Made by a program: the position numbers and the translations under genes. A DNA stretch of 64,000 nucleotides from Flaccisagitta enflata (taxonomy: Eukaryota; Chaetognatha; Sagittoidea; Aphragmophora): contig OZ231126.1 in assembly GCA_965153355.1 (NCBI GenBank), positions 86,490,001 through 86,554,000 of the forward strand, written 5' to 3'. Below are positions 12,926-31,792 of this stretch, piece by piece (position 1 is the first letter of the stretch; each line of letters begins with the position of its first letter). The notes beneath the pieces were generated by a model. That model was not told the DNA's origin. It did not search any database and worked only from the letters and a program-made list of their open reading frames with translations.

Positions 12926-13079
12926 GTGTACTACTAATAGTATAGATGAAAAAAAAGAAGAGAAACGGGCGAAAGATAAGTAGGCCTAACGAGGGGCGGA
13001 TCGGAGACCTTCTGAGCTATTAATGACCGCATTGAGGTAATTTAGAGATTCAAAACGACCATGTCATACATATATTTAT

Positions 13080-13145
13080 TCTAAATGCAGTTTAAGCAAA
13101 AGAAAAAGAGAGAAAGAGAGAAAAAGAGAAAAAGAGAAAGAGGGC
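13080..13145. repeat. AAGAGAAAGAG purine repeat
   Basis: Short imperfect (AGAAAG)n-type tract. Confidence 0.85.
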
Positions 13146-13279
13146 AAGGAAAAAAAAAGGATCAAACGACAATTAAGCGCTTATTATGCAATGATGACAT
13201 GCGGGGGGAGGGGACGAGTCTCACATCAGAAAGAAAGAAAAAAAAATGAGTGAATACAAGTGGGCAAAGAATGAAAATG

Positions 13280-13690
<411 letters not shown>

Positions 13691-14116
13691 AAGATGGAAC
13701 CAAAGTCAAAAGAGACAGACGGACTAACTCAATGACGGATGATGGGAAACACTTGAGTGGAGCAGGCCAATAAATCAGAGAAAACTGATACAAGAAGTTA
13801 TTTATAGGATAGTCGAAGATCGTAATTCATCTTTCAAGGGAATAGGCGGGGGTGGGGGGGGGGGGAAGAGAAAGAAAATAAAGCGATGACTTACATCTGT
13901 GATAGCGCACGTAGATTTCGAATTCATTTTAAATGAACACTTGTGAGAATATTCGCATAATAAAATTTCAAACTAAAACGAGAATAGACAAAAGAGCCGT
14001 CAAGAGCGGCGAGTTTCAAAAATCATTGTTTACAACAATTCAATTAATGATTTCGATGAGTCGCTTTAAGTCTCGAAGAAACTCTAATTCTTGCAGTAAT
14101 TGTCTTCTAAAAAGTT

Positions 14117-18669
<4,553 letters not shown>

Positions 18670-18732
18670 TGTTCTTAAGTTAGTCGCCGCCGTCGAGAAC
18701 CAAAATGAGGATGAACTGGTCAGAAAGATCAA

Positions 18733-19560
18733 AGGAAGATGAATAAAAAAGAATGAGTGAGACGGAAATCCTTGGAGACGAAAAAAAAAAAAGAAAGAAA
18801 AGAATTGTGAGTGAAACTTCCTCTTGCTATTTTATGATTCTCGACGGTGCAACGAATCTAAACGCCAAAATGAAATCTCTCTAAAAAAGAAATCAAGTGA
18901 TATGTGAACAACTATCATTTTCCGAATTTTCTCTCATCACCCTGGGTTGAAACGGTCATTATTAAGAGCGCGAAACTTTATTAGTAATAAGCAATTAAGC
19001 GTGAGTGATTTTAAAGTATTCATTAGGCATGACAATGTCAGTTTAGGGATTTTGTAAACTTTTTTTGCCATCATGACCTGGCAAAAGTGGATTTTCCACT
19101 ATATATCCATAATTATATATTTTTTCATTCATTATCTCATCAATAAATCTTTCCTCTTTCATTTTGATAATTTCCATGAACAATAAAGTAAAAAGGTGTC
19201 TTTTAGCTAAATCATAGCAACATTAGATAATATCGCGTCATTTCAGAAACTTCATCCCCATGGTGGAAGAAAAACACCGAAAGACAGTAAGAAGTTAAAG
19301 ATTGATCATAAAAAAGTATTTATCCTTTCAAAAAATGTGTTCCAGATTTGACGTGTGCTCGGCGTCTTTAGAGACACTCGAAGCTCGCATTATTTCCTCG
19401 CTTCTGACATCCGTGAGACCTCTTTTTTTGAAGCCGTCTCGACAGGAAAAGCCATTTTTGAAACATTCCGTCTACCACGCGACACGTAAGAAAAAAAAAT
19501 GAGGCACTGGGTACAAATTAATTAAGTCTTTTTTGTTTTGTTACGTTACTAACGAATTGA
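18733..19560. other. 5' flank of the astacin gene
   Basis: An AT-rich flank that should contain the astacin promoter. No TATA box or initiator could be supported. A poly-A run lies at 18781-18800. A short open frame at 19302-19502 has no recognisable content. Confidence 0.4.
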
Positions 19561-19578
19561 AAGATAAGTTAACTTTTT

Positions 19579-20110
19579 TTAGGTGCGCCATAGCACCTCT
19601 ATAACTAGCTCTGTCTGTCGGTTGGTTGGTTGGTTGGTTGGTCGGTGACGCTCGAGTTGAAAATCTCAAAAACAGGCAAAAATCACCGGAAATAATTCAG
19701 AAATATGCAAGAATGATTCCAAGATGCGTCATAGCACCTCTATAAGAGGCTCTGACCGTCCGTCCATCCGTCGGTCACGCTCGAATGAAAAAATGCTGAA
19801 AATGTTTGAAATCAATTGAAAACTCCTTTCGTTCATCATTGATGATACTTGTCATTTCATTCATAAAGATAATCAGCTACGGTTAGGTCTGATTGAGCTG
19901 GGGATAGGTCGGATAGGTGTGGGGATAGGTCTGATAGAGCTCGGGATTGTTCTGATAGAGCTCGGGTTAGGCCTGATAGAGCTCGGGATAGGTCTGATAG
20001 AGCTAGGGATAGGTCTGATAGAGCTAGGGATAGGTCTGATGGAGCTAGGGTTAGGTCTAAGAATTAATAATGTCCGGCGCACCGTCTTGGCCCGTGTATC
20101 CGGCCTTGTT
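19579..20110 (-). mobile_element. compound hairpin-ended element, GGTGCGCC subfamily
   Basis: Minus orientation. The outer hairpin AGGTGCGCCATAGCACCT (19581-19598) is followed by a GGTTGGTT tract. A second hairpin AGATGCGTCATAGCACCT (19722-19739) has its own GTCC tract and a second core. Eight or so copies of the 20-bp unit GGATAGGTCTGATAGAGCT follow (19888-20058). The 5' end has arm GGCGCACC (20076-20083), then CTTGGCCCGTGTATCCGG and CCTTGTT. The same compound layout recurs at 53500-54066. Confidence 0.85.
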
Positions 20111-20946
20111 TTCAGTACATTCATTGGTAATTAATGGTCACGATGTGGCAATTAGATGGACAATATAAATTTTCAACATCAGGGCACGTATGAAATGATT
20201 TACTCTGTCGAAATGATTACAAAAGAGATTTGTGTACAAGATAACGAAGGTTTTCCCTGCATTTTCCCAGAAAATTTCAACTTTGCATAAACAAATACTT
20301 AAGAATGAATTGGATAATGATGCCCTTTGATTTATGTTTCTACAAGGCATTTTTTTACTTTGGACATCATTCATACGATCACATTTCAACCTAACAAGCA
20401 GAACAAAGCAGAATAGAAGTTGAAGAAATAGAATTTGGTGTTTGTGAACTTTATATTCATTGGACATTCATTTGAGAGCGCGAAGGTAAGATCCTGTAGA
20501 CAGAAAACGGAGCTGAAGGAAACGAAGCCATAAAAAAACCAAAACGGATCTCCTTGTTAGGGGAAAATGCACTTCGACCCTAAATGTTAATGGATGAACG
20601 AAATCTACTTTTAGGCGGAGGAACTGTCTGTTATAATCTTAAATGTCTGTTTTTTAAATTTTAAAATGATTGGCACGTGGCGGCGACAGATATGTAAACA
20701 AGGCCCAAATGGGCAAAACTGAACACCAATCATCAATCAGGAACAAAAACATTTTTTTTTAGAGAGCAGAATTTTCTTTTCAAATCTCAGAAATAGTTAC
20801 CCTTTCAACCAGGTAATAGGGCTGTGACACTAACCGACAGACTTACTTATCGGGCAAAATAACCTGATGATAAGTAGGAAATACATATGCACTTATAAAG
20901 TCAATTGACAAATTTCGACTCGCATCAAACTATTTTCTTCTTTCTA
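20111..20946. other. non-coding stretch
   Basis: AT-rich, with no recognised gene. An open frame at 20138-20467 (minus) lacks domains. AACAAGGCCCAAATGGGC near 20697 resembles an element 5' end but has no matching 3' end. Confidence 0.5.
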
Positions 20947-21063
20947 AACAAGGCCAAGTAGGCCAATAGGTGCGACGTGTGGATCATCGAACGAATGCGT
21001 TACAGACCAACAGACCAACCAACGGACACAACCAGTTATAGAGGTGCTTTGTCGCACCTAAAA
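20947..21063 (+). mobile_element. hairpin-ended element, GGTGCGAC subfamily, complete and short
   Basis: AACAAGGCCAAGTAGGCCAA, arm AGGTGCGAC (20968-20976), GTGTGGATCATCGAACGAA, GACC/CAAC units, and hairpin AGGTGCTTTGTCGCACCT (21042-21059), then an A-run. The distal hairpin half GTCGCACCT is the exact reverse complement of the 5' arm. Only ~117 bp long. Confidence 0.9.
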
Positions 21064-21272
21064 AACAAGGCCGGATACACGGCTACCTCAGTCGCGTGCG
21101 GTTTGGCAGGGGCCATAATTGAGATCAGTGGAGCTTTTGGGCAGGAGCAAAAACCCCATTACCGCCAAAAAAGTAAAGTGTGACGGACGGACGGACCGAC
21201 GCACGGACCGACGGACAGACCGACGGACGGACCGACAAAGCGGGGTGTAGAGTCGCGTAGCACGCGAGTAAA
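21064..21272 (+). mobile_element. hairpin-ended element, GTCGCG subfamily, complete
   Basis: AACAAGGCCGGATACACGGC, arm AGTCGCGTGCGG, core GCTTTTGGGCAGGAGC, GCCAAAAAAGTAAAGTGTGA, a GGAC/GACC tract, AAAGCGGGGTGTAG and hairpin AGTCGCGTAGCACGCGAGT (21251-21269). Its 5' end shares the A-run of the previous element. Confidence 0.9.
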
Positions 21273-21474
21273 AGAAAATAATCGGCATTCATCCGCGATT
21301 CGAAAGACGTTCCGCGTCAAACCCAAGAATTCCATTTTGCCTCTTACGGGAAAAAAGACAGATAGGAACTACCCCTGCTACAGGAGGGTCAGTGGTTTCC
21401 GATGCCTAAATGTCTTTTATAGCATTTCTTGCTAATTGTGGTCAATGGATGTGGAGCAGTGACTATAAAGAAGT

Positions 21475-21650
21475 TCATGAGGACAGGTTTCAGGCCTGAG
21501 AGGGCGGATTTCAGGCCTGAGAGGGCAGATTTCAGACCTGAGATGGCCTGGGCGGGACTAACAAACAAACGGACGAACAGACAGACAAACAAAATTCTCC
21601 CTGTGTTCTACAGGACTTCGTCCCCTTTGCGGCTGCTACCCAAAATGCTG
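21475..21650 (+). mobile_element. foldback-family half element
   Basis: Three copies of a 21-bp unit (TTTCAGGCCTGAGAGGGC) lead to ATGGCCTGGGCGGGAC, an AACAAACGGACGAAC tract, and right arm TCCCTGTGTTCTACAGGAC, TTCGTCCCCTTTGCGGCTGC, TACCCAAAA. The arm matches the 41956-42446 and 25.7-29.2 kb units. The left arm is missing. Loose GGCTTGGAATGGC repeats follow to 21760. Confidence 0.7.
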
Positions 21651-21759
21651 AATGGAGGCTTGGAATGGCTTGTTGGAGGCCTCAAATGGCTGATTGGAGA
21701 AATTTGAGGCCTGAAAGAGCTGAATTGAGGCCTGAGAGGGAGGGACACTGAAATCCTGT

Positions 21760-22810
21760 GAAGAACCATAGGTCATCGGCCACAGTGCCGCTGTCTTTCT
21801 TGTAATGATGGGGGAGCCACTAGATTTTCGAAATAGTTTTAGTTGACCATTGATTGCACTTGCTTATTCTTGTATAATTCATTGCCACATCAAAAAAAAA
21901 AAAAAAAAAAGCAAAACGATTTTGTACCATCATTTAGATAGATTTATTTTATTTGACAAATTGCTTTTCATACTTCTAAACTTTTAAAAAATGCATCTCA
22001 CATTCTATATTCTAAATGCTTTACGTACATCAATGCCAACATGTTATTTTGTTTTTATAGTAATAGAGACGTGACATATGTCTTTTTTTGAGCCTCGGAA
22101 GTCGTGGGAATGATCTTTTTTTAATGTTTTTTTTTGTTCGACATTCCTGAAATAAGTTTGTACAATCGTCATCTGGATGCCCTCGTGCGGATGACGAAGG
22201 AAGCTCACAGCTTTACTTTCTCGGAGAGAAATGGCGCATATTTGTGACTTTATTCCAATCAATAAATTTAGAAGTTTAAGAAAAATATTTGTGAGATACT
22301 AGAGCAAAAACTTCAGTTTTAAGACTGGGAACATTTATTCACGAAGCCTTTCCGCAATTAAGGGTTTTTGGATAATTTGGAAAGACAAATCATCTGAAAA
22401 ATTTACTTATTGCTCTCAGACTATCATTCATGAACAAATTTATGCGATCACATAATCCTAACATTACAGTTTTTTTCATTAATATCTAAGAAATATTCAT
22501 TCAATTTTCAAAAGCACACTTAAACTATGCAACCCTTTCTCATCACTGACATAATTGATATTGTGTTTATGATTATGATATGTACAACATGTAATATTCT
22601 GAGATTTGATGCCAAATCCGGGGACGAGATAGTAGTTGTAAAAAAACAACACATTTTTGCCATTCTCCGTAAGCTTTAAGTATACATACGTAAGGCACGT
22701 TCTCAGTATTTCCTTATGTACGTCATTTGAATATCTTAATCGATCTGTTATTTCGCCTTTCTGTCTTACGGCATCTCTGCAGTTAATATGGCTGACTGTG
22801 ACCTTTTGCT
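21760..22810. other. AT-rich non-coding stretch
   Basis: Contains a poly-A run at 21892-21910. No gene or repeat family was recognised. Confidence 0.5.
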
Positions 22811-22993
22811 TTTTAGTCGCGTGTACGCGACTCTATAACCCACTCTGTCCGTTGGTCGGTCGGTTGGTCCATAACACTTTGCTTTTTCGGTGTTTGGGGG
22901 TTACTACCCCAGCCCAAATGCTTGGCTGGTCTATTTCATCACTGCCCCTGCCCACCCGCAAGCGACTTGGGTAGCCGTATATCCGGCCTTGTT
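22811..22993 (-). mobile_element. hairpin-ended element, GTCGCG subfamily
   Basis: Minus orientation: TTTTTAGTCGCGTGTACGCG / ACT hairpin (22815-22832), CTATAACCCACTCTGTCC, GGTC tract, GGTGTTTGGGGGTTACTACC core, CCCTGCCCACCCGCAAGCGA arm, and GTAGCCGTATATCCGGCC / TTGTTTT. It abuts the next copy without a spacer. Confidence 0.88.
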
Positions 22994-23160
22994 TTTAGTT
23001 GCGGACACGCAACTCTATATAAGAGGCTTTGTCCGTCCGTCGGTCCGTCGGTCCGTAGGTCCATTGGTCTGTGGTGATCGAATTAGAAGTATAAAAACGC
23101 GCATTTCCGCCCCTGCCCACCCGTCCGCAACTGGTATTGGCCGTGTATCCGGCATTGTTA
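22994..23160 (-). mobile_element. hairpin-ended element, GTTGCGGAC subfamily
   Basis: Hairpin AGTTGCGGACACGCAACT (22997-23014), CTATATAAGAGGCTTTGTCC, GTCCGTCGGTCC tract, GTGATCGAATTAGAAG core, CCCCTGCCCACCC, arm GTCCGCAACT (23123-23132) and GGCCGTGTATCCGGCATTG. The arm and the proximal hairpin half are exact reverse complements. Confidence 0.9.
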
Positions 23161-23199
23161 TCCTCCTGTCAATCCGTTTGTTTTTTCTGTTTATGTACC

Positions 23200-23237
23200 T
23201 GCTCTCTGTCTCTGTCTCTGTCTATCTCTCTCTGTCT

Positions 23238-23306
<69 letters not shown>

Positions 23307-23540
23307 TCTTCTCTTCTCTTCTTCTTCTTTCTTTTTCTTCTTCTTTCTTTTTTCTTTCTTTCTTTTTCTTTTTCTTTTCTTTTCTTTTCTTTTTCTTTTC
23401 TTTTCTTCTTCTCTTCAATTTCTTTTCTCCTTCTTCTTCTTCTTCTTCTTCTCTTTTTCTTCTTCTTCTTCTTCTTCTTCTTCTTCTTCTTCTTCTTCTT
23501 CTTCTTCTTCTTCTTCTTCTTCTTCTTCTTCTTCCTCTTT
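23200..23540. repeat. (CT)n and (TTC)n microsatellites
   Basis: TCTGTCTC units, (TC)n about 23240-23300, mixed CTT/TTTTC, and (TTC)n about 23455-23535. The 234-codon frame over it is an artefact. Confidence 0.96.
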
Positions 23541-23599
23541 CCTTTTACCATTTACACCCCCTTATCCATCCAACTCTCATCCTCACCTAAATGAAATCC

Positions 23600-23640
23600 A
23601 TCCTCTCCCCCTCACCCCCCCCCCCCTCCCTCCCTCCCCA
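23600..23640. repeat. poly-C-rich tract
   Basis: C-runs of up to ten bases with CTCC units. A separate G9 run lies near 23804-23812. Confidence 0.8.
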
Positions 23641-23982
23641 TTTTCCTCTCTTTTGCACTGGCATGGTTGCCTTGGCATCGGTTGCCTCTTTCACCTGATT
23701 AAATCATTTGTCTATTTTTGGCGATTTCTTATGGTTGAGATTTTCGCTTCGTGACTTGGAGTGAGCGATTCTGCCACATAACACCCGCCAGCCGCGGAAC
23801 AGGGGGGGGGGGTGGGCAGCGGTGGTGGATGAAGGAAAGTGTGTGAGGATGGAAGAAGAAGGTTCACGTGATCCCGGGGTTGAGTTAAGGATAGTTTGCA
23901 GTAGACATTTCGCCGAAATAAACGATTCTCGTTAGTTATACGTCTTCTCATTTAGAGTAAATGTGACACAGGTGGAAAAGAA

Positions 23983-24316
23983 AGAATGAATACATGAATG
24001 AATGAATGAATGAATGAATGAATGAATGAATGAATGAATGAATAAATGAATTAATGAATGAATAAATGAACTAGTGAATGAACGAACAATTGAATGAATA
24101 AATGAATGAATGAATGAATGAATGAATGAATGAATGAATGAATGAATGAATGAATGAATGAATAAATGAATTATTGAATGAATAAATGAACTAGTGAATG
24201 AACGAACAATTGAATGAATGAATGAATGAATGAATGAATGAATGAATGAATGAATGAATGAATGAATAAATGAATGAATGAATGAATGAATGAATGAATG
24301 AATGAATGAATGAACT
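23983..24316. repeat. (GAAT)n tetranucleotide array with higher-order duplication
   Basis: ATGAATGA units. An internal block containing CTAGTGAATGAACGAACAAT occurs at about 24071 and again near 24191, so a ~120 bp segment has been duplicated within the array. HSFI-type frames are artefacts. Confidence 0.96.
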
Positions 24317-24442
24317 ATCCTACGACTGTGCCCCAATATACAAGAATATGAAGAAGATTAGATATTCTGCCATCTGCTCATCATTAATGAATTATTACCA
24401 AGTATTATACAGATGTGACGACGATTTCAAGAATGATACTTG

Positions 24443-24610
24443 TCAATGAATTCTTTTAAATGTTCGGACGACTGCATCAAAATCATTAACTTGATCTTTG
24501 CTGGTCTTTCCCATTCGTTTCTTACAATCATTGAGTGTAGCGGCAGTGAAGAGAACAGCACCTTGTATTATGATAGGTGGAACAAGATCCCTCACTATAC
24601 TAGGTATTAT
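24443..24610 (-). other. unassigned coding-like segment
   Basis: The minus-strand frame encodes SIVRDLVPPIIIQGAVLFT, AATLNDCKKRMGKTSKD and QVNDFDAVVRTFKRIH before a stop. Composition is more protein-like than other frames nearby. It adjoins a GCC-rich segment (24690-24800, Ala-rich in one frame). I do not recognise the family and could not fix exon borders; it may be chance. Confidence 0.2.
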
Positions 24611-24940
24611 ACCACTTAATGACCATCGGGAAAAAAAAATTAATTCCAGCTGAAGAAAAATGTTCACCGGGAACAAGAAAAAAAGTTTTCGGAGATTACC
24701 GGATGCCTGAGGCCGACATCTCAGTCGCCGCCGAAGTTGCCGCCGGAGCCGACACCACATGAGCCGCCGAGGCTGCGGCTGCCGCTCAAAGCAGCGCTTA
24801 CCGCGGATCGTCTCATAATTGATGGGTTTTAGGTGTGCAATGTCAACCCGTGAACCTTCATTTTGGAAGGATAGATTGCGCATTGCAGAGGCTCTCATTT
24901 GGGAACGAGAGAAATGGAGAAAAGGAGAGAGAGATAGAAA

Positions 24941-25122
24941 AACAAGGCCGGATACACGGCAATCCAGTCATGGACGGTTGGGCTGGAGCAGTAATGCAAA
25001 AACCTCCTGGAATTCAAAAATGTGACGGACGGACGGATGGACGGACGGACCTACCCCGTACCGACATACCAACCTACCGACCGACACGGCAAGGTGTAGA
25101 GTCGGGTGACCGCGACTAAAAA
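24941..25122 (+). mobile_element. hairpin-ended element, GTCGCGGAC subfamily (decayed arm)
   Basis: AACAAGGCCGGATACACGGC, arm AGTCATGGACGG, GGAGCAGTAATGCAAAAACC core, GAATTCAAAAATGTGACGG, a GGAC/GACC tract, GACACGGCAAGGTGTAG and hairpin AGTCGGGTGACCGCGACT (25100-25117) with an A-run. The core matches the copies at 25521, 45555 and 48716. Confidence 0.87.
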
Positions 25123-25264
25123 TTGTTAAGATAGATGAAAAGGGAAAAAGACAAAAAAAAAAAAAAAAGACATTTAGTCCGAAAGAAACATCCTCTTGGG
25201 AATATAATGAAGTAGAAATATAAAGTAATCATACTATTGTGAGACCTTGAAGTCACGTTTAGAA

Positions 25265-25396
25265 AACAAGGCCATATACATGACAGCAATTTTCGCTGAC
25301 AGGTGGGCAGGCGCAGAAAACATCATTAAACAACTCTGCAACAGACAGACAGACCAACCAGCAGACCGACCGACAGACCAACGGACCAACGGACCA
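25265..25396 (+). mobile_element. hairpin-ended element, 3' end lost
   Basis: AACAAGGCCATATACATGAC, CGCTGACAGGTGGGCAGGCG and a CAGAC/GACC tract ending CGGACCAAAAAGTGG. No terminal hairpin. Confidence 0.65.
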
Positions 25397-25520
25397 AAAA
25401 GTGGCCTATTGGAAAAAAGCCGAATTATGTAATTTGACTTTTTGAAACGTATGGGAGAAATTTTTGAAAGTTGGGTGGGATGATACGTTTTTTGATATTC
25501 ACAGCTAAGATAGAACTGAT

Positions 25521-25632
25521 TTTTAGTCGCGGACACGCAACTCTACACCTTGCCGTGTCGGTCGGTTGGTATGTCGGTCCATCCGTCACATTTTTGAATT
25601 CCGGCTGGTTTTCGCATCACTGCTCCTGTTTT
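25521..25632 (-). mobile_element. hairpin-ended element, GTCGCGGAC subfamily, 5'-truncated
   Basis: Hairpin AGTCGCGGACACGCAACT (25525-25542), CTACACCTTGCCGTGTCGG, GGTC tract, CACATTTTTGAATTCCGGC and GCATCACTGCTCCTG. It breaks off where the CCACTGG hairpin cluster begins. Confidence 0.8.
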
Positions 25633-25645
25633 GAAAAAAAATTCC

Positions 25646-25736
25646 TACCAGTGGGATGAAAAAATCATCCCACTGGTGAGAATTTTTTCTTTTACAAATT
25701 TCACCAGTGGGAAGAATCAAATTCTCACAAGTGGGA
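25646..25736. repeat. cluster of CCCACTGGTGAGAATT hairpins (first cluster)
   Basis: CCAGTGGGATGA-AAAAA-TCATCCCACTGG (25648-25676) is a perfect 12-bp-stem hairpin. It overlaps CACTGGTGAGAATT...AATTTCACCAGTG (25671-25709), and GGGAAGAATCAAATTCTCAC..AAGTGGGAA follows. The motif recurs at 30779-30925. It sits directly before the foldback array. Confidence 0.75.
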
Positions 25737-25740
25737 AAGG

Positions 25741-29675
<3,935 letters not shown>

Positions 29676-29849
29676 ACAAGAATCAGGGAGAAAAAAAACA
29701 CAGAATATAATGGTATTAAAGCCCCCTCCCACAGAACAAAAAATGATGAAAATGGTAGATTCATTTTGCGCCAAAGCATGTGTAATATGTCTGTTGTTTT
29801 ATTCATTCATACAATATCTATCCTCGTAGATATATCACCTTAAATAGCA

Positions 29850-30400
29850 TTGTTAAGATTCTCTGGGATCAAAGGATAAATTCTAACTCACGGGAACACC
29901 CCCATTTTTAGCCATGTGCTTTGCGACTTTTTACCGCGCTCTTTTGGCGTCTAAGCTTTATGACCTTGTGACACCGCACCTGTTAATATACCTGACCCCT
30001 TCCTGCCCATGCCAAACAGGCACTGAGGTACTCATGTATTGAGCAAAATGGCTCATTTTTTACTACTTATAATATACTATAATATAGCTCCAAGTGTGCT
30101 CATCTCAACCCCCACTGAAAATATGAGATTGAAAATCATGCATGAATTCCATGAATACTCTAATTCAATTACCCTTCTTTTTCATTCTTTTTATTGAGTA
30201 ACACAACATTGAGTTAGCATATGTCAAATATTCTTCTGGCCGACAAAAAATCAAAATCATCGCCTTGAGATCCAAACCCCAGCAATGAAGTCCAAATTTT
30301 GTCTTTTAGGCTGAAATCATATACTCGTGGAACTTATCTGTAATTTCAGCGTAAAGATAGAGTCAAAATTCTTAATGAAACGGCTGCTGCATCTACAATT
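29850..30400. other. AT-rich non-coding stretch
   Basis: No gene or repeat family recognised. Confidence 0.5.
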
Positions 30401-30558
30401 TTTTGTTGCGGACTAGGGACTCTATAAGAGGATTTGTTTGTCCGTCTGTCAGTCTGTTGGTCCTCCCATTGGTCTGTCCAGGGATATTGAGTTGGCAATT
30501 GTGAAAACAGGCATTTCCACCCCTACCTATTTGTCCGGGACTGGTATTGGCCTTGCTT
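30401..30558 (-). mobile_element. hairpin-ended element, GTTGCG subfamily, decayed
   Basis: GTTGCGGACTAGGGACTCTA, TAAGAGGATTTGTTTGTCC, GTCTGTCAGTCTG tract, GAAAACAGGCATTTCCACCC core and TTGTCCGGGACTGGTATTGG / CCTTGCTT 5' end. Both the hairpin and the arm have mutated. Confidence 0.75.
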
Positions 30559-30778
30559 CTTGGTAAAAGGTCAAAGGTTTACGTTTATATACATATGCTT
30601 TTGTCTTTTACATCTCCCTCTCTGCAACCCAAAATAAAGCGTAAAAGATTTGATCCTGACCTTGGGTCTCATGTTCATCCTCTTAAACCATTAGCCTGCC
30701 CTAAAAACATTGAAAGTAGGCCCTTTCCTCCCTCTTCCTCCCTGTTCCTACCCCTTCCTCCATTTCCTGCATTTTTTT

Positions 30779-30925
30779 TCCACTGGTGAGAATCTTTTTT
30801 TAAATAAATTCTCACCAGTGAAAAATATTTTTTTCTTACCAGTGGAATGAATTTTCTTTCCCACTGGTGAGAATTTAATTTCATCCCACATGTGGGAAAA
30901 AAAACTTTCCCACTTGTGAGAATTC
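30779..30925. repeat. cluster of CCCACTGGTGAGAATT hairpins (second cluster)
   Basis: CCACTGGTGAGAATC...AAATTCTCACCAGTG, then TTACCAGTGGAATGAA...TTTCCCACTGGTGAG, then TCATCCCACATGTGGGAAAA and TTTCCCACTTGTGAGAATTC. There are at least three overlapping hairpins built from the same 12-16 bp motif as at 25646-25736. Confidence 0.75.
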
Positions 30926-31078
30926 CCCGCCAAAACTCGTAGGTAAAACTCCGAAACGAAGGCCTCTGGCAGGTGGAAGTTTCGGCAGAAGATAAATGTG
31001 GCCTCGGAGGGATAGACGCTTGATTTTCTCCTTCCGTTTTCCTCTCTCATATAATACACCATAGACACACCATAGATG

Positions 31079-31080
<2 letters not shown>

Positions 31081-31157
<77 letters not shown>
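31081..31157. repeat. (CT)n microsatellite
   Basis: TC dinucleotides with one GTCTC interruption near 31129. Confidence 0.97.
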
Positions 31158-31709
31158 TTCATTCTTTCTGAGCCTTACACGGATTTTGGGTTAGAAGTGA
31201 GGGGATCTTCGTTCGTGAGAACTGAAGCGGAGAGATGGCGCTTTTCTCTTTCTCTCTCCTTAAAATCAAATTCCGAACAAGAGGCCGGATTTGATCCCTG
31301 ACCAAGTCTGGGTCCATTTTTTTGGTGGTCAGTTCCTTTGTTCGCTTGCACGCGAGTCTTCATATTCCAGTTTTCCCCTAAATCGGTTGTTCAATCTTTC
31401 ATTTGGATACTGATACAACTTCCATTTTCTTATGTCAATGAGCATTTCACACATCGTTCCTATTCAACCTCACACTTATTATGCTCTGTAGTAAGAATGC
31501 TCGTCTGACCAGTACATTGCTGAGAAAAGCTTTTGAATGACGTAAATAAAATACTCGACCGTTGCACGACATGTGGGCCAAATTATCTCACTACTGGAGC
31601 TTGAATATCACTCAAGTATTTGGTATAAGATTACCATGCTGGCATTCGTCGACCGTCGTCTCGCAAAAGCTGCTATCTTTTGTATTTCGATCATATAATA
31701 CACGTCACC

Positions 31710-31710
<1 letters not shown>

Positions 31711-31790
<80 letters not shown>
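31711..31790. repeat. (GA)n microsatellite
   Basis: About 80 bp of uninterrupted AG. Confidence 0.98.
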
Positions 31791-31792
<2 letters not shown>

